Below are positions 52,720-61,127 of a stretch of 64,000 nucleotides of DNA, piece by piece. Numbering within the stretch: the first letter of the stretch is position 1; the number at the start of each line of letters is the position of its first letter. The notes under the pieces are model-generated. The model made no database searches, was not told the DNA's origin, and worked only from the letters and a program-made list of their open reading frames with translations. Position numbers and translations under genes: made by a program. The stretch comes from Anabaena azotica FACHB-119 (GTDB lineage Bacteria; Cyanobacteriota; Cyanobacteriia; Cyanobacteriales; Nostocaceae): the NCBI RefSeq assembly GCF_014697625.1, contig NZ_JACJSG010000018.1, forward strand, positions 62,001 to 126,000, in the 5' to 3' direction.

Positions 52720-54879
52720 TTACTTCTTGAAAATGGTGGCGATCGCACCCAACACAGGTGTAGAAGAAAACTCTAATTTCTCCAACAATTGAGCCAAAGC
52801 AGTACAATTTGTCTTACCTAATCCCACAGCCAAAATACTAGCATCTATAAATTTCGTGAGAATACTAGTATCTGCAAAACCTAAGAAAGGCGATGTATCA
52901 TAAATAATTAAATCGAATACTTGCTTAAATTGTTCTGTTAAAATTTGAAGTTTAGGAGATGAGAAAAACATTGTAGGATTAGTAGGAATTGAACCACTAG
53001 TTAAAATAAACAAGTTTTGCTCATAGGTTCTACCCTGACTATAGTTATTGAATTGATGTATAACATTCTCAAAATGTAACTCTTCACTAATCAAATTACT
53101 TAATCCTTGTCTATTAGGTAAGTCTAATATTTTATGGATGGCGGGATTACGCAGATTAGCATCCACTAGTAAAACACGCTTACCCATTGCCGCAGCCGTC
53201 TGCGCTAAATAGAGAGCAATTGTAGATTTGCCATCTCTAGGACTGGCTGAGATAACTACTAGAGAACGGATAGCATTCTCCTTATTGACAAGAGAAATAT
53301 TTGTGTATGCAGAATGAAAAGATTCCCGAAAGTGAGAAATATCTTGCTTATTGGTAAATTGATAATTATTACCCAGCTTAATATAAGGAATTTCCCCCAA
53401 TATTGGTAAGTTAAATTTTTCTTTAACTTCCTCAAGGTTATATAAAACATTATTGAACTTGTCTGTAAGCAAAGCCAAACCAGTACTTAGTAATAAACCT
53501 AAAACTGTTCCATAAAGTAAACTAATTTTAATACTAGGCGCAACATTTTGAGGTTTATTAGGAGGTGTAAGTATCTGCCAAGGAGTTTGTTTTTGTGCTG
53601 CATCTATACGTAATGTCTCGCGTTTAGTGAGAAAGTGATTGAGATTATCAACACTAATTTTTAATTGCCGTTTTAAATCATCTTCTTGACGGATGAGAAT
53701 GGGAAACTGTTTCACCTTTTGTCTTAAATCACTTTCAACTCGGCTGAAAAATTGAATTTGCGTTTTTAATATCTGAATTTGTTTAGCAGCATCAACAAAT
53801 TTCTGTATTTCTCGAACACGCGCTGAATTGGTTGCAAATGAACCAGAAGAGCCAGTATTGATGCTCGACAATTTATTCCCCAAAACACGTAGCTTTTCTT
53901 TACCCATTAAATCCAGCAAATTTTGTTGTTGGATCAACAGGCTTTGAATACCAGGGTCATTGTCCGTATATTGAGATGATTTAGTGGCAATTTTAGCCTC
54001 CACATCTTGGAGTTGGCTTAATAGCTTCTGATAGCCTGGAGACTCACTTAAAGCTGAGACAGCTTCTGCTTCATTAACTTCCAAGCCCAGTTGTTTTTGT
54101 ACACTATCGTAAAATGCTTGAGTTTTATTTAATTGCGTTTCTGCATCTAACCTTTTTTGCACAATTTGGTCAAGTTCGCTAGCAAGCTGCTGGCTTTGAA
54201 CTTCAGCATTAATGATGCCAGATTTTTGACGAAAAGTTTGTAACTTTGCCTGAAGAATTTCCACTTGTCGTAATAGTAAAGGCAATTGCCTTTCCACAAA
54301 TTGAATTGCCAATTTAGTGTCTGTTTGACGTTCCTCTAAACTGTATTTTAAGTAAGCTTCAGCCGCCTTATTTAAGACAAACAGAACTTTTTCTGGATTA
54401 GTATCTTGATAACTAACTTCTAAAATTTGAGTATTTGGTAACAGCTTGATTTTTAATTCAGGTGGTTTGCTATTTGGATAATACTTCTGAACTTGTTCAT
54501 TAATAGGAGTCATTAATTTAGGACTTTGTAAAATCTTGACTTTGGTTTCATCGATTTTGTTAGAAGTTTCATCTCTTTTATATCTATCATCTGGTGCTAC
54601 TTTATCTTCAGGAGTTATAGGTTCAGTTAAAAGTTCAAATTTAGCGACATAACTTTTAGTACTAGTCAAAGTAAATACTATGGCCGCAGTAGTAAATGTA
54701 GTTGTACCGATTAAAATTACAAATATTCTGCGACGAATCACCCTCAATAATTCGCCTAAGTTTAATCCACCTTCATGACCTTGTTCAGATTCAACTGTGT
54801 AATTAGAAGGTAAAAATTGATGCGAATGCCCATTTTTTTCTACCAAATCCTGCTGATAATAAAATCTTTTTCTCATCAT
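52720..54879 (-). CDS. Polysaccharide co-polymerase / BY-kinase-like protein (Wzc type)
   Basis: A 719-aa inner-membrane protein controlling exopolysaccharide chain length. An N-terminal cytosolic stretch precedes a first helix at about 53-75 (IFVILIGTTTFTTAAIVFTL), a periplasmic Wzz-like domain with long coiled coils (about 170-430) and a second helix at about 460-480. The C-terminal ATPase domain has VVISASPRDGKSTIALYLAQ (Walker A), RVLLVDANLRNP (Walker A') and FDLIIYDTSPF (Walker B). It lacks the usual C-terminal tyrosine cluster: the protein ends TPVLGAIATIFKK. I use the ATG at 54879 (AGG upstream). Confidence 0.88.
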   Translation of the reverse strand: MMRKRFYYQQDLVEKNGHSHQFLPSNYTVESEQGHEGGLNLGELLRVIRRRIFVILIGTTTFTTAAIVFTLTSTKSYVAKFELLTEPITPEDKVAPDDRYKRDETSNKIDETKVKILQSPKLMTPINEQVQKYYPNSKPPELKIKLLPNTQILEVSYQDTNPEKVLFVLNKAAEAYLKYSLEERQTDTKLAIQFVERQLPLLLRQVEILQAKLQTFRQKSGIINAEVQSQQLASELDQIVQKRLDAETQLNKTQAFYDSVQKQLGLEVNEAEAVSALSESPGYQKLLSQLQDVEAKIATKSSQYTDNDPGIQSLLIQQQNLLDLMGKEKLRVLGNKLSSINTGSSGSFATNSARVREIQKFVDAAKQIQILKTQIQFFSRVESDLRQKVKQFPILIRQEDDLKRQLKISVDNLNHFLTKRETLRIDAAQKQTPWQILTPPNKPQNVAPSIKISLLYGTVLGLLLSTGLALLTDKFNNVLYNLEEVKEKFNLPILGEIPYIKLGNNYQFTNKQDISHFRESFHSAYTNISLVNKENAIRSLVVISASPRDGKSTIALYLAQTAAAMGKRVLLVDANLRNPAIHKILDLPNRQGLSNLISEELHFENVIHQFNNYSQGRTYEQNLFILTSGSIPTNPTMFFSSPKLQILTEQFKQVFDLIIYDTSPFLGFADTSILTKFIDASILAVGLGKTNCTALAQLLEKLEFSSTPVLGAIATIFKK

Positions 54880-54885
54880 AAACAC

Positions 54886-55764
54886 CTGGCAAGCTTTGCC
54901 AGAAGGTTGTGGTCGTTCGTCAAGCTTAGTGCAAGCTAGTCCTGATAATTTCTACTACTTTTCTAGACAGGGGAAAAGTCCCAAAAACTCCTCCAAGCAA
55001 CTCATGAAATGAATATTTGCATAAAACAATTATGCAGCATATGGATACATAATAACCAAAAGAAATATTTGTGCAGTGCTACCCCAAATTTTCCATAGTT
55101 TTATTTACATAGCGATGATTAGATGATTTTCATCAGGCTCAAATCATTAGATTTTTAATGAAAATTTCAGCATAATCGGTTGCAAAAAACCTAATATTGT
55201 TTAGTCATTCAGACAATAATAAACAATTAGGTAAGTGCATTCTATGATTGCAAGTGACTATATCAATCTATCCCCTGATAGAGGTTTTATGCTGAAAAAA
55301 ATAATTTTGGGTGTATTTATATACAATTAACAACGAAGTCTATATTTATTTAAAAAAGAATAATAATCTATCTTAAGAGAGATTTTTTAAAAGATTCAAC
55401 TTTGTTATTTTTTTCATACGCAAGCAGTAGAGTAAAAGACTATTTATAAAGTAAGTATTCAACCTCAAACTAAGCTAATCCAACTGCACAAATATTAGAT
55501 GTATATTAACATCACATATTGAATATTTACTTAATAAATAGGTTTTGAATAACAATCTTAGTGCAAACAGTACTAATTAATATTTAATTCCAGATTAAAG
55601 CAAGTTTTAGACCTTTAAATCTGTGATTCTCCTTGCAGTAGTAGCGCAATAAAATTTGTTCTACTAACTGGTTTACAAATAACTTCTAAATAAAAAACAT
55701 CCAAGTTTTTTTATAGAATCAGCATGAAGAATTGACTCGGTAATTTATTAGAATATTTTCCCAA
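54886..55764. other. Divergent intergenic region of the polysaccharide cluster
   Basis: Nearly 880 AT-rich bases separate the divergent Wzc-like and dehydrogenase genes. Promoters for both sides must lie here. No ORF, RNA gene or strong hairpin was identified. Confidence 0.5.
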
Positions 55765-56892
55765 ATGATAAATAGTTACACTCCTTTAAGGCAGTCTTTT
55801 GATAGCAAAAATTACCCAACTGAGGTAAACATTTGCATAGCTCAGGAAAGCCAAACAATTAACCCCATAAGAATCGGTGTCATCGGTTATGGTTATTGGG
55901 GGCCGAATCTAGTACGTAGTTTTGCTGAAGTACCAGGAGCAGAAGTTGTTGCAGTTAGTGACCTGAATGTAGAAAGACTGGCTAAAGTCCAATCTCGGTA
56001 TCCAGCTATTAAGGTGACAACAAATAGCCAAGAGTTATTTGCCGATCGCCAGATTGATGCGATCGCCATTGCCACACCAGTCTCCACCCATTACAATTTA
56101 GCCTTAGCCGCCTTACAAGCTGACAAACACGTCCTTGTAGAAAAACCCATCACCGTATCCTCCGAGCAAGCGATGAGGCTGATAGATGAAGCCCAAAAGC
56201 GTAATTTAGTGTTGATGGTAGATCACACCTTCATCTATACAGGTGCAGTCCGCAAGATGCAGGAACTAGTAGCGACAAAGGCTATAGGCGATGTTTATTA
56301 CTATGATTCTGTACGTGTCAACCTGGGGTTATTTCAACAAGATGTCAATGTCATTTGGGATTTAGCCGTTCATGACCTCTCAATTATGGACTATGTGTTG
56401 CCATCTCAGCCTTACGCTGTCTCGGCTACAGGGATGAATCACGTTCCTAACAAACCAGAAAACATTGCCTACATGACACTATTTTTTGAGCATAATTTGA
56501 TTGCACATATTCATGTCAATTGGTTAGCACCAGTCAAAGTGCGTCGGACATTGCTTGGTGGTAGTCAAAAGATGATCTGTTATGACGATTTAGAGCCGAG
56601 CGAAAAAATAAAGATATACGACAAGGGAATTACTGTCAATGGCAATCCTGAAAACCTATACCAAATGCTGGTCGGCTATCGCACGGGTGATATGTGGGCC
56701 CCGAAGTTAGAGATGACAGAAGCATTACAAACCGAAGCATTGCATTTTATTCATTGCATTCGTGAAGGAAAGCGCCCAATTACTGATGGTGAAGCAGGAT
56801 TGAGGGTAGTGAGGATTCTGGAAGCTGCTACTCAATCCATTAAACAGCAGGGTCGATTAGTTGAACTTGACTTAGCGGAGATAGCAGCATGA
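55765..56892 (+). CDS. Gfo/Idh/MocA-family sugar dehydrogenase (WbpB-like)
   Basis: A 375-aa NAD-dependent dehydrogenase. The Rossmann start is IRIGVIGYGYWGPNLVRSFA at about 36-55, and the EKP motif is VLVEKPITV. VDHTFIYTGAV and the HDLSIMDY segment carry the likely catalytic residues. A 35-residue N-terminal extension precedes the Rossmann fold. Together with the DegT aminotransferase downstream it resembles the WbpB-WbpE pair, which oxidises a UDP-sugar at C3 and then aminates it. The stop overlaps the start of an aminotransferase relic (ATGA). Confidence 0.87.
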   Translation: MINSYTPLRQSFDSKNYPTEVNICIAQESQTINPIRIGVIGYGYWGPNLVRSFAEVPGAEVVAVSDLNVERLAKVQSRYPAIKVTTNSQELFADRQIDAIAIATPVSTHYNLALAALQADKHVLVEKPITVSSEQAMRLIDEAQKRNLVLMVDHTFIYTGAVRKMQELVATKAIGDVYYYDSVRVNLGLFQQDVNVIWDLAVHDLSIMDYVLPSQPYAVSATGMNHVPNKPENIAYMTLFFEHNLIAHIHVNWLAPVKVRRTLLGGSQKMICYDDLEPSEKIKIYDKGITVNGNPENLYQMLVGYRTGDMWAPKLEMTEALQTEALHFIHCIREGKRPITDGEAGLRVVRILEAATQSIKQQGRLVELDLAEIAA

Positions 56893-56960
56893 TTCCATTT
56901 GTAGACCTGAAAGCCCAATACTTTATTACCAATGAGGACATACTGACACAGACGCATTAA
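56889..56960 (+). pseudogene. Relic of a DegT aminotransferase start
   Basis: The 23-codon frame begins MIPFVDLKAQY, identical in its first 11 residues to the aminotransferase at 58667, then diverges and stops. The bases before it (TAGCAGC/TAACAGC) are also similar. It shows that the aminotransferase gene once followed the dehydrogenase directly, and that the glycosyltransferase gene was inserted between them. Confidence 0.8.
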
Positions 56961-56972
56961 AGTCGAAATAAT

Positions 56973-58568
56973 ATGAAGCCAAGCTCCGTAGGAAGCCAAA
57001 ACGCTTGTCTGGAGGAAAATTATCAAGTATTCCAGAGTCTAATAGCAAAATCGAAGACTTACCTGCTTAAGGGACAATACCATTATTCTGCTGCCCTGGC
57101 TGAGATTGCCGCCTATTACGCTACCTGGAAGCATAACGGTTTGTTCTCTAGCTACGAACTGGAGGAGATTTTGCACTTACTGGCAAAGCAAACAATTCAA
57201 ATTGAAAATCCTCCAGTAAAAAACACATCTGATGTCAAAAGAGTGCTACACATCACTTCAATGGTTGCAGGGCAAGCAGGCTTGCAGCATCTGCTACAAC
57301 GCTGGATCGAAAATGATAGCAGTCGATGCCATTCAGTTGCAGTTAGTCAGCCATCAATCAGCCCAGTCCCGGAAAAGTTGCAGAGCCTAGTAGCAGCTTC
57401 GCGCGGAAGTATTGAGCTAGTTGGCAACAACTATAAAAGAATTTTAGAGCGCGCCCAGAGGCTTCGCAAATTAGCTACAGAAGCTGATCTGATTATCTTG
57501 CATCTGCAAACTGAAGACGTAGCACCCATTATCGGATTGAGTCAAAAGACAGGAATGCCACCGATACTGCTTGTCAATCATGCCGATCATTGTTTTTGGA
57601 TTGGTGTTACAGTCGTTGATCTCATCGTCAATCTCAGGACTTCAGGGTTGATACTTTGTCAGGAGCGCAGAGGAATTGAGCCAGAACGGCTGGTTCTATT
57701 GCCAACTCCTCTTACTCCTGTCAAGAGAACTCTCTCTCAGCCAGAAGCCAAGCGCCGTCTAGGTCTGTCAGAAGATGCAGTTTTACTTGTGTCTATCGCT
57801 CGTGCGCCTAAATATCGTCCCTGGAACAATATTAACTTCCCTCTAGATCATGTACCGCTACTACAACAACATCCAAATTGCTTTTTATTTGTTGTTGGGC
57901 CCGAACATGACAAAAATTGGGAGTATGCTAGTCAGCAAACAGGGGGTCGGATCAAAGCCTTTGGCATACGTTCGGATGTATCCCTATTCTTCCAGAGCGC
58001 TGATATTTACGTTGATGCCTTTCCAATGGTGTCAATTACTTCCCTTTTAGAAGCTGGTAGTTATGGGATTCCTTTAGTTAGTTACTCCTTATTCTCTGCA
58101 AAACAGGCAGTTTGGCGTGCTGATGCGCCTGGGATAGATCAGTACTTAATCCGTTGTCAAAATATTAACGAATACAGAAACAAGTTGTCGCTTTTGGTGG
58201 AAAATGCGGAATTACGGTCTAAATTAGGCTGGAACATCCAAGAAGACATTACACGGCTTCATATAGGAGAGAGCTGGTTAGAGTCTGTGGATACTTTATA
58301 TGAGCGTGCCAAAACAATCTCCAGAAAATCTGATACTTTCTTCTTTAGTAGCCAGCGAAATATCTCGGAACTCGATCTGGTCACACCCCAGATATTGAAA
58401 GACTACAGGACAATAGAACGGCTTTTCTACGATTATCGGCATTTATTGCCAAGAAATTGGCTGCATCTCCGGGTGAGACTGAGAATCTGGATGATTGTCG
58501 TACTCCAAAAATTGGGTCTCAAACAACAAATCCAGAATCTCTTAGGGATTCTCAACAGACAAGAGTAA
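56973..58568 (+). CDS. Glycosyltransferase-like protein (GT-B fold)
   Basis: A 531-aa protein. Residues 90-460 read as a GT-B glycosyltransferase: RVLHITSMVAGQAGLQ near the start, then ILLVNHADHCFW, a central VSIARAPKYRPW and the C-terminal nucleotide-sugar region with DIYVDAFPMVSITSLLEAGS and GIPLVSY. The N-terminal 85 residues are helical, and a helical tail follows after 460. There is no membrane anchor. It sits between the dehydrogenase and its aminotransferase partner, apparently as an insertion. Donor and acceptor are unknown. Confidence 0.78.
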   Translation: MKPSSVGSQNACLEENYQVFQSLIAKSKTYLLKGQYHYSAALAEIAAYYATWKHNGLFSSYELEEILHLLAKQTIQIENPPVKNTSDVKRVLHITSMVAGQAGLQHLLQRWIENDSSRCHSVAVSQPSISPVPEKLQSLVAASRGSIELVGNNYKRILERAQRLRKLATEADLIILHLQTEDVAPIIGLSQKTGMPPILLVNHADHCFWIGVTVVDLIVNLRTSGLILCQERRGIEPERLVLLPTPLTPVKRTLSQPEAKRRLGLSEDAVLLVSIARAPKYRPWNNINFPLDHVPLLQQHPNCFLFVVGPEHDKNWEYASQQTGGRIKAFGIRSDVSLFFQSADIYVDAFPMVSITSLLEAGSYGIPLVSYSLFSAKQAVWRADAPGIDQYLIRCQNINEYRNKLSLLVENAELRSKLGWNIQEDITRLHIGESWLESVDTLYERAKTISRKSDTFFFSSQRNISELDLVTPQILKDYRTIERLFYDYRHLLPRNWLHLRVRLRIWMIVVLQKLGLKQQIQNLLGILNRQE

Positions 58569-58666
58569 CTTCTGTTGTACTGATTTTTGTGGGAGTTACA
58601 AGCATGAATCAAAGATGAACAAAACAGACTTGATGAATGAAAATTTGATTTAATAGAGGTAACAGC

Positions 58667-59785
58667 ATGATTCCATTTGTAGATTTGAAAGCCCAATATC
58701 TAAGCATCAAAGATGAAATTGATGCTGCGGTCTTTAAAGCTTTAGAAAGTACACAATTCGTTTTAGGAAGTGAGGTTGTTGCTTTAGAAGAAGAGTTTTC
58801 TCACTACTGCGGTGCTAACTATGGCATTGCTGTGAATACAGGCACAAGTGCGCTACATTTGGCATTATTAGCTGCTGGTATTGGCCCAGGCGATGAAGTC
58901 ATCACCACACCTTTCACCTTTGTCGCTACCGTAGCAGCAATCTGTTACACTGGTGCTACTCCTGTTTTCGTGGATATTGAGCCAAATTCTTACACCATAG
59001 ACGTGAGACAGATTGAGGCTGCTATCACTGCGCGGACTAAAGCGATTTTGCCTGTACATCTCTATGGTCAACCAGCAGATATGGACGCAATTTTAGATAT
59101 TGCCCGTCGTTACGGTTTGATTGTGATTGAAGATGCTGCACAGGCACACAGGGCTGAGTATAAAGGGCGACGGGTTGGTAGTATCGGTGATTTAGGTTGT
59201 TTCAGCTTTTACCCTGGTAAGAACTTGGGAGCCTATGGTGAAGGTGGCATGGTTGTTACCAATAATCCTGAATATGCCGCAAAATTGAGATGTTTACGGG
59301 ATTGGGGGCAAGAACGCAAGTATCACCATGTCCTCAAGGGTTATAACTATCGTATGGATGGCTTGCAAGGGGCAATCTTGCGCGTTAAGTTACGCCATTT
59401 GGATGCCTGGACGGAGGCTCGCAGAGCGCAAGCCGCACGGTATGATCAACTACTAGCAGCAGAGGTGATCACTCCCAAGGTCATGCCATACAGCTATCAT
59501 GTTTACCATGTTTATGCTGTGCGATCGCCTGAACGGGATTTACTACAACAAGTGCTACAGCAGCAAGGAATACAGACAGGCATTCACTACCCAATTCCTG
59601 TGCATTTGCAACCAGCTTACTCAGATTTAGGATATAAGGTAGGTGATTTTCCCCAAGCAGAACTAGCAGCGCAGCAGGTGCTTTCTTTACCTATGTATGC
59701 AGAACTATCTCCAGTTCAAATAAAAACTATTAGTGCTGCCTTATCTGAAGGGATTTCCCGTCTAAGCTGGCGAAAAGCCGGATAG
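58667..59785 (+). CDS. DegT/DnrJ/EryC1 sugar aminotransferase (WbpE-like)
   Basis: A 372-aa PLP enzyme that aminates a keto sugar nucleotide. It starts MIPFVDLKAQYLSIKDEI, as in WbpE-type enzymes. NTGTSALHLALLAAGIGPGD, IEDAAQAH (PLP-ring Asp) and CFSFYPGKNLGAYGEGG with the PLP-binding Lys are all present. Together with the dehydrogenase at 55765 it would make a 3-amino sugar for the surface polymer. GAGG lies about 10 bases before the ATG. Confidence 0.92.
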   Translation: MIPFVDLKAQYLSIKDEIDAAVFKALESTQFVLGSEVVALEEEFSHYCGANYGIAVNTGTSALHLALLAAGIGPGDEVITTPFTFVATVAAICYTGATPVFVDIEPNSYTIDVRQIEAAITARTKAILPVHLYGQPADMDAILDIARRYGLIVIEDAAQAHRAEYKGRRVGSIGDLGCFSFYPGKNLGAYGEGGMVVTNNPEYAAKLRCLRDWGQERKYHHVLKGYNYRMDGLQGAILRVKLRHLDAWTEARRAQAARYDQLLAAEVITPKVMPYSYHVYHVYAVRSPERDLLQQVLQQQGIQTGIHYPIPVHLQPAYSDLGYKVGDFPQAELAAQQVLSLPMYAELSPVQIKTISAALSEGISRLSWRKAG

Positions 59786-59810
59786 TTAAAGACCTAGAAT
59801 TTGCCAGAAT

Positions 59811-59900
59811 ATGCAAAATAAACGAATCTTAATTACAGGTGGTGCAGGTTTAGTTGGTTCCCACATTGCTGATTTACTGGTCAAGGATGGGATCTCAGAA
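59811..59900 (+). pseudogene. Relic of an NAD-dependent epimerase/dehydratase start
   Basis: The frame begins MQNKRILITGGAGLVGSHIA, then DLLVKDGIS: the Rossmann start of an extended SDR sugar epimerase with an intact GGxGxxG. After about 28 residues similarity ends and the frame runs into the next aminotransferase gene. At least 270 codons are missing. Confidence 0.8.
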
Positions 59901-59923
59901 ATTACTGACAAAGGAAACAAGCA

Positions 59924-61081
59924 ATGTCTGAAAAAATACAGTATATCCCAATTGCTCAACCCTGGCTGGGAGAAGCAGAGGCAGAAGCAGCAAGACGCGC
60001 CATTCTTTCAGGTTGGGTGACTCAAGGGCCGGAAGTAGCAGCATTTGAGCAGGAATTTGCCACTTATGTGGGGGCTAACTATGCTTGTGCTGTTGCCAAT
60101 TGCACTACAGCATTGCACCTAGCACTATTAGCTGTAGGAGTAAAGCCAGAAGATGAAGTAATTACTGTTAGTCATTCTTTCATTGCCACCGCTAATAGTA
60201 TTCGTTATTGTGGCGCGATTCCTGTGTTTGTGGATATTGAACCGCAGACATACAATATCAACCCAGTGTTAATCGAAGATGCAATTAGCGAACGCACCCG
60301 TGCGATTGTCCTCGTCCATCAAATGGGAATGCCTTGTGACCTGAAAAGTATCTTAGAGATAGCCCATTGCTACGAGTTACCAGTGATTGAAGATGCAGCT
60401 TGTGCGATCGCTAGTGAAATTCTCTGGGATGGACAGTGGGAGAAAATCGGTAAACCACATGGGGATATAGCCTGTTTTTCCTTTCACCCCCGCAAGGTAA
60501 TTACTACAGGTGATGGGGGGATGATCACCACTAATAATCCCCAATGGGATGAACAATTTCGCCTCTGGCGACAGCATGGGATGAGTGTACCTGATACCCT
60601 CCGCCACGGAGCTAAACAAGTCATATTCGAGTCTTATCCCATGTTGGGTTACAATTACCGCATGACTGATATTCAGGCCGCAGTGGGAAGGGAACAACTC
60701 AAACGCCTACCAGAAATTGTGGAACGCCGTCGTTACTTGGCACAGCGATATCATCACCAACTGGCAGATATACCTGGATTGAAATTACCCACAGAACCAG
60801 CTTGGGCAAAAAGTAACTGGCAAAGTTACTGTGTACGCCTTCCTGAGAGTTGCGATCGGCAGCGAGTTATGCAGGTAATGTTAGATGCTGGGATTTCCAC
60901 CAGACGGGGAATTATGTGCGCTCATCGGGAACCAGCTTATGAGGTAGAAAGTTGGTTATGTGGAAGCGATCTGACTGAAAGCGAACAAGCACAGGATCAT
61001 GCCATGATTTTGCCTCTGTTTCATCAGATGACGGAGCAAGAACAGGATTGTGTAGTTGAGGTTTTAAAAACTGTTTGCTGA
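59924..61081 (+). CDS. Second DegT/DnrJ/EryC1 aminotransferase
   Basis: A 385-aa PLP enzyme, clearly different from the first (SEKIQYIPIAQPWLGEAEAE; GWVTQGPEVAAFEQEFATYV). It resembles perosamine-synthase-like C4 aminotransferases. NCTTALHLALLAVG, IEDAACAIASE and CFSFHPRKVITTGDGGM with the PLP Lys are intact. AGGA precedes the ATG. It follows the epimerase relic, which may once have supplied its keto-sugar substrate. Confidence 0.9.
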   Translation: MSEKIQYIPIAQPWLGEAEAEAARRAILSGWVTQGPEVAAFEQEFATYVGANYACAVANCTTALHLALLAVGVKPEDEVITVSHSFIATANSIRYCGAIPVFVDIEPQTYNINPVLIEDAISERTRAIVLVHQMGMPCDLKSILEIAHCYELPVIEDAACAIASEILWDGQWEKIGKPHGDIACFSFHPRKVITTGDGGMITTNNPQWDEQFRLWRQHGMSVPDTLRHGAKQVIFESYPMLGYNYRMTDIQAAVGREQLKRLPEIVERRRYLAQRYHHQLADIPGLKLPTEPAWAKSNWQSYCVRLPESCDRQRVMQVMLDAGISTRRGIMCAHREPAYEVESWLCGSDLTESEQAQDHAMILPLFHQMTEQEQDCVVEVLKTVC

Positions 61082-61127
61082 GTTTGAAGCTTAATATTTA
61101 CAAAAAAATAGCAAAATATACCCAAGA

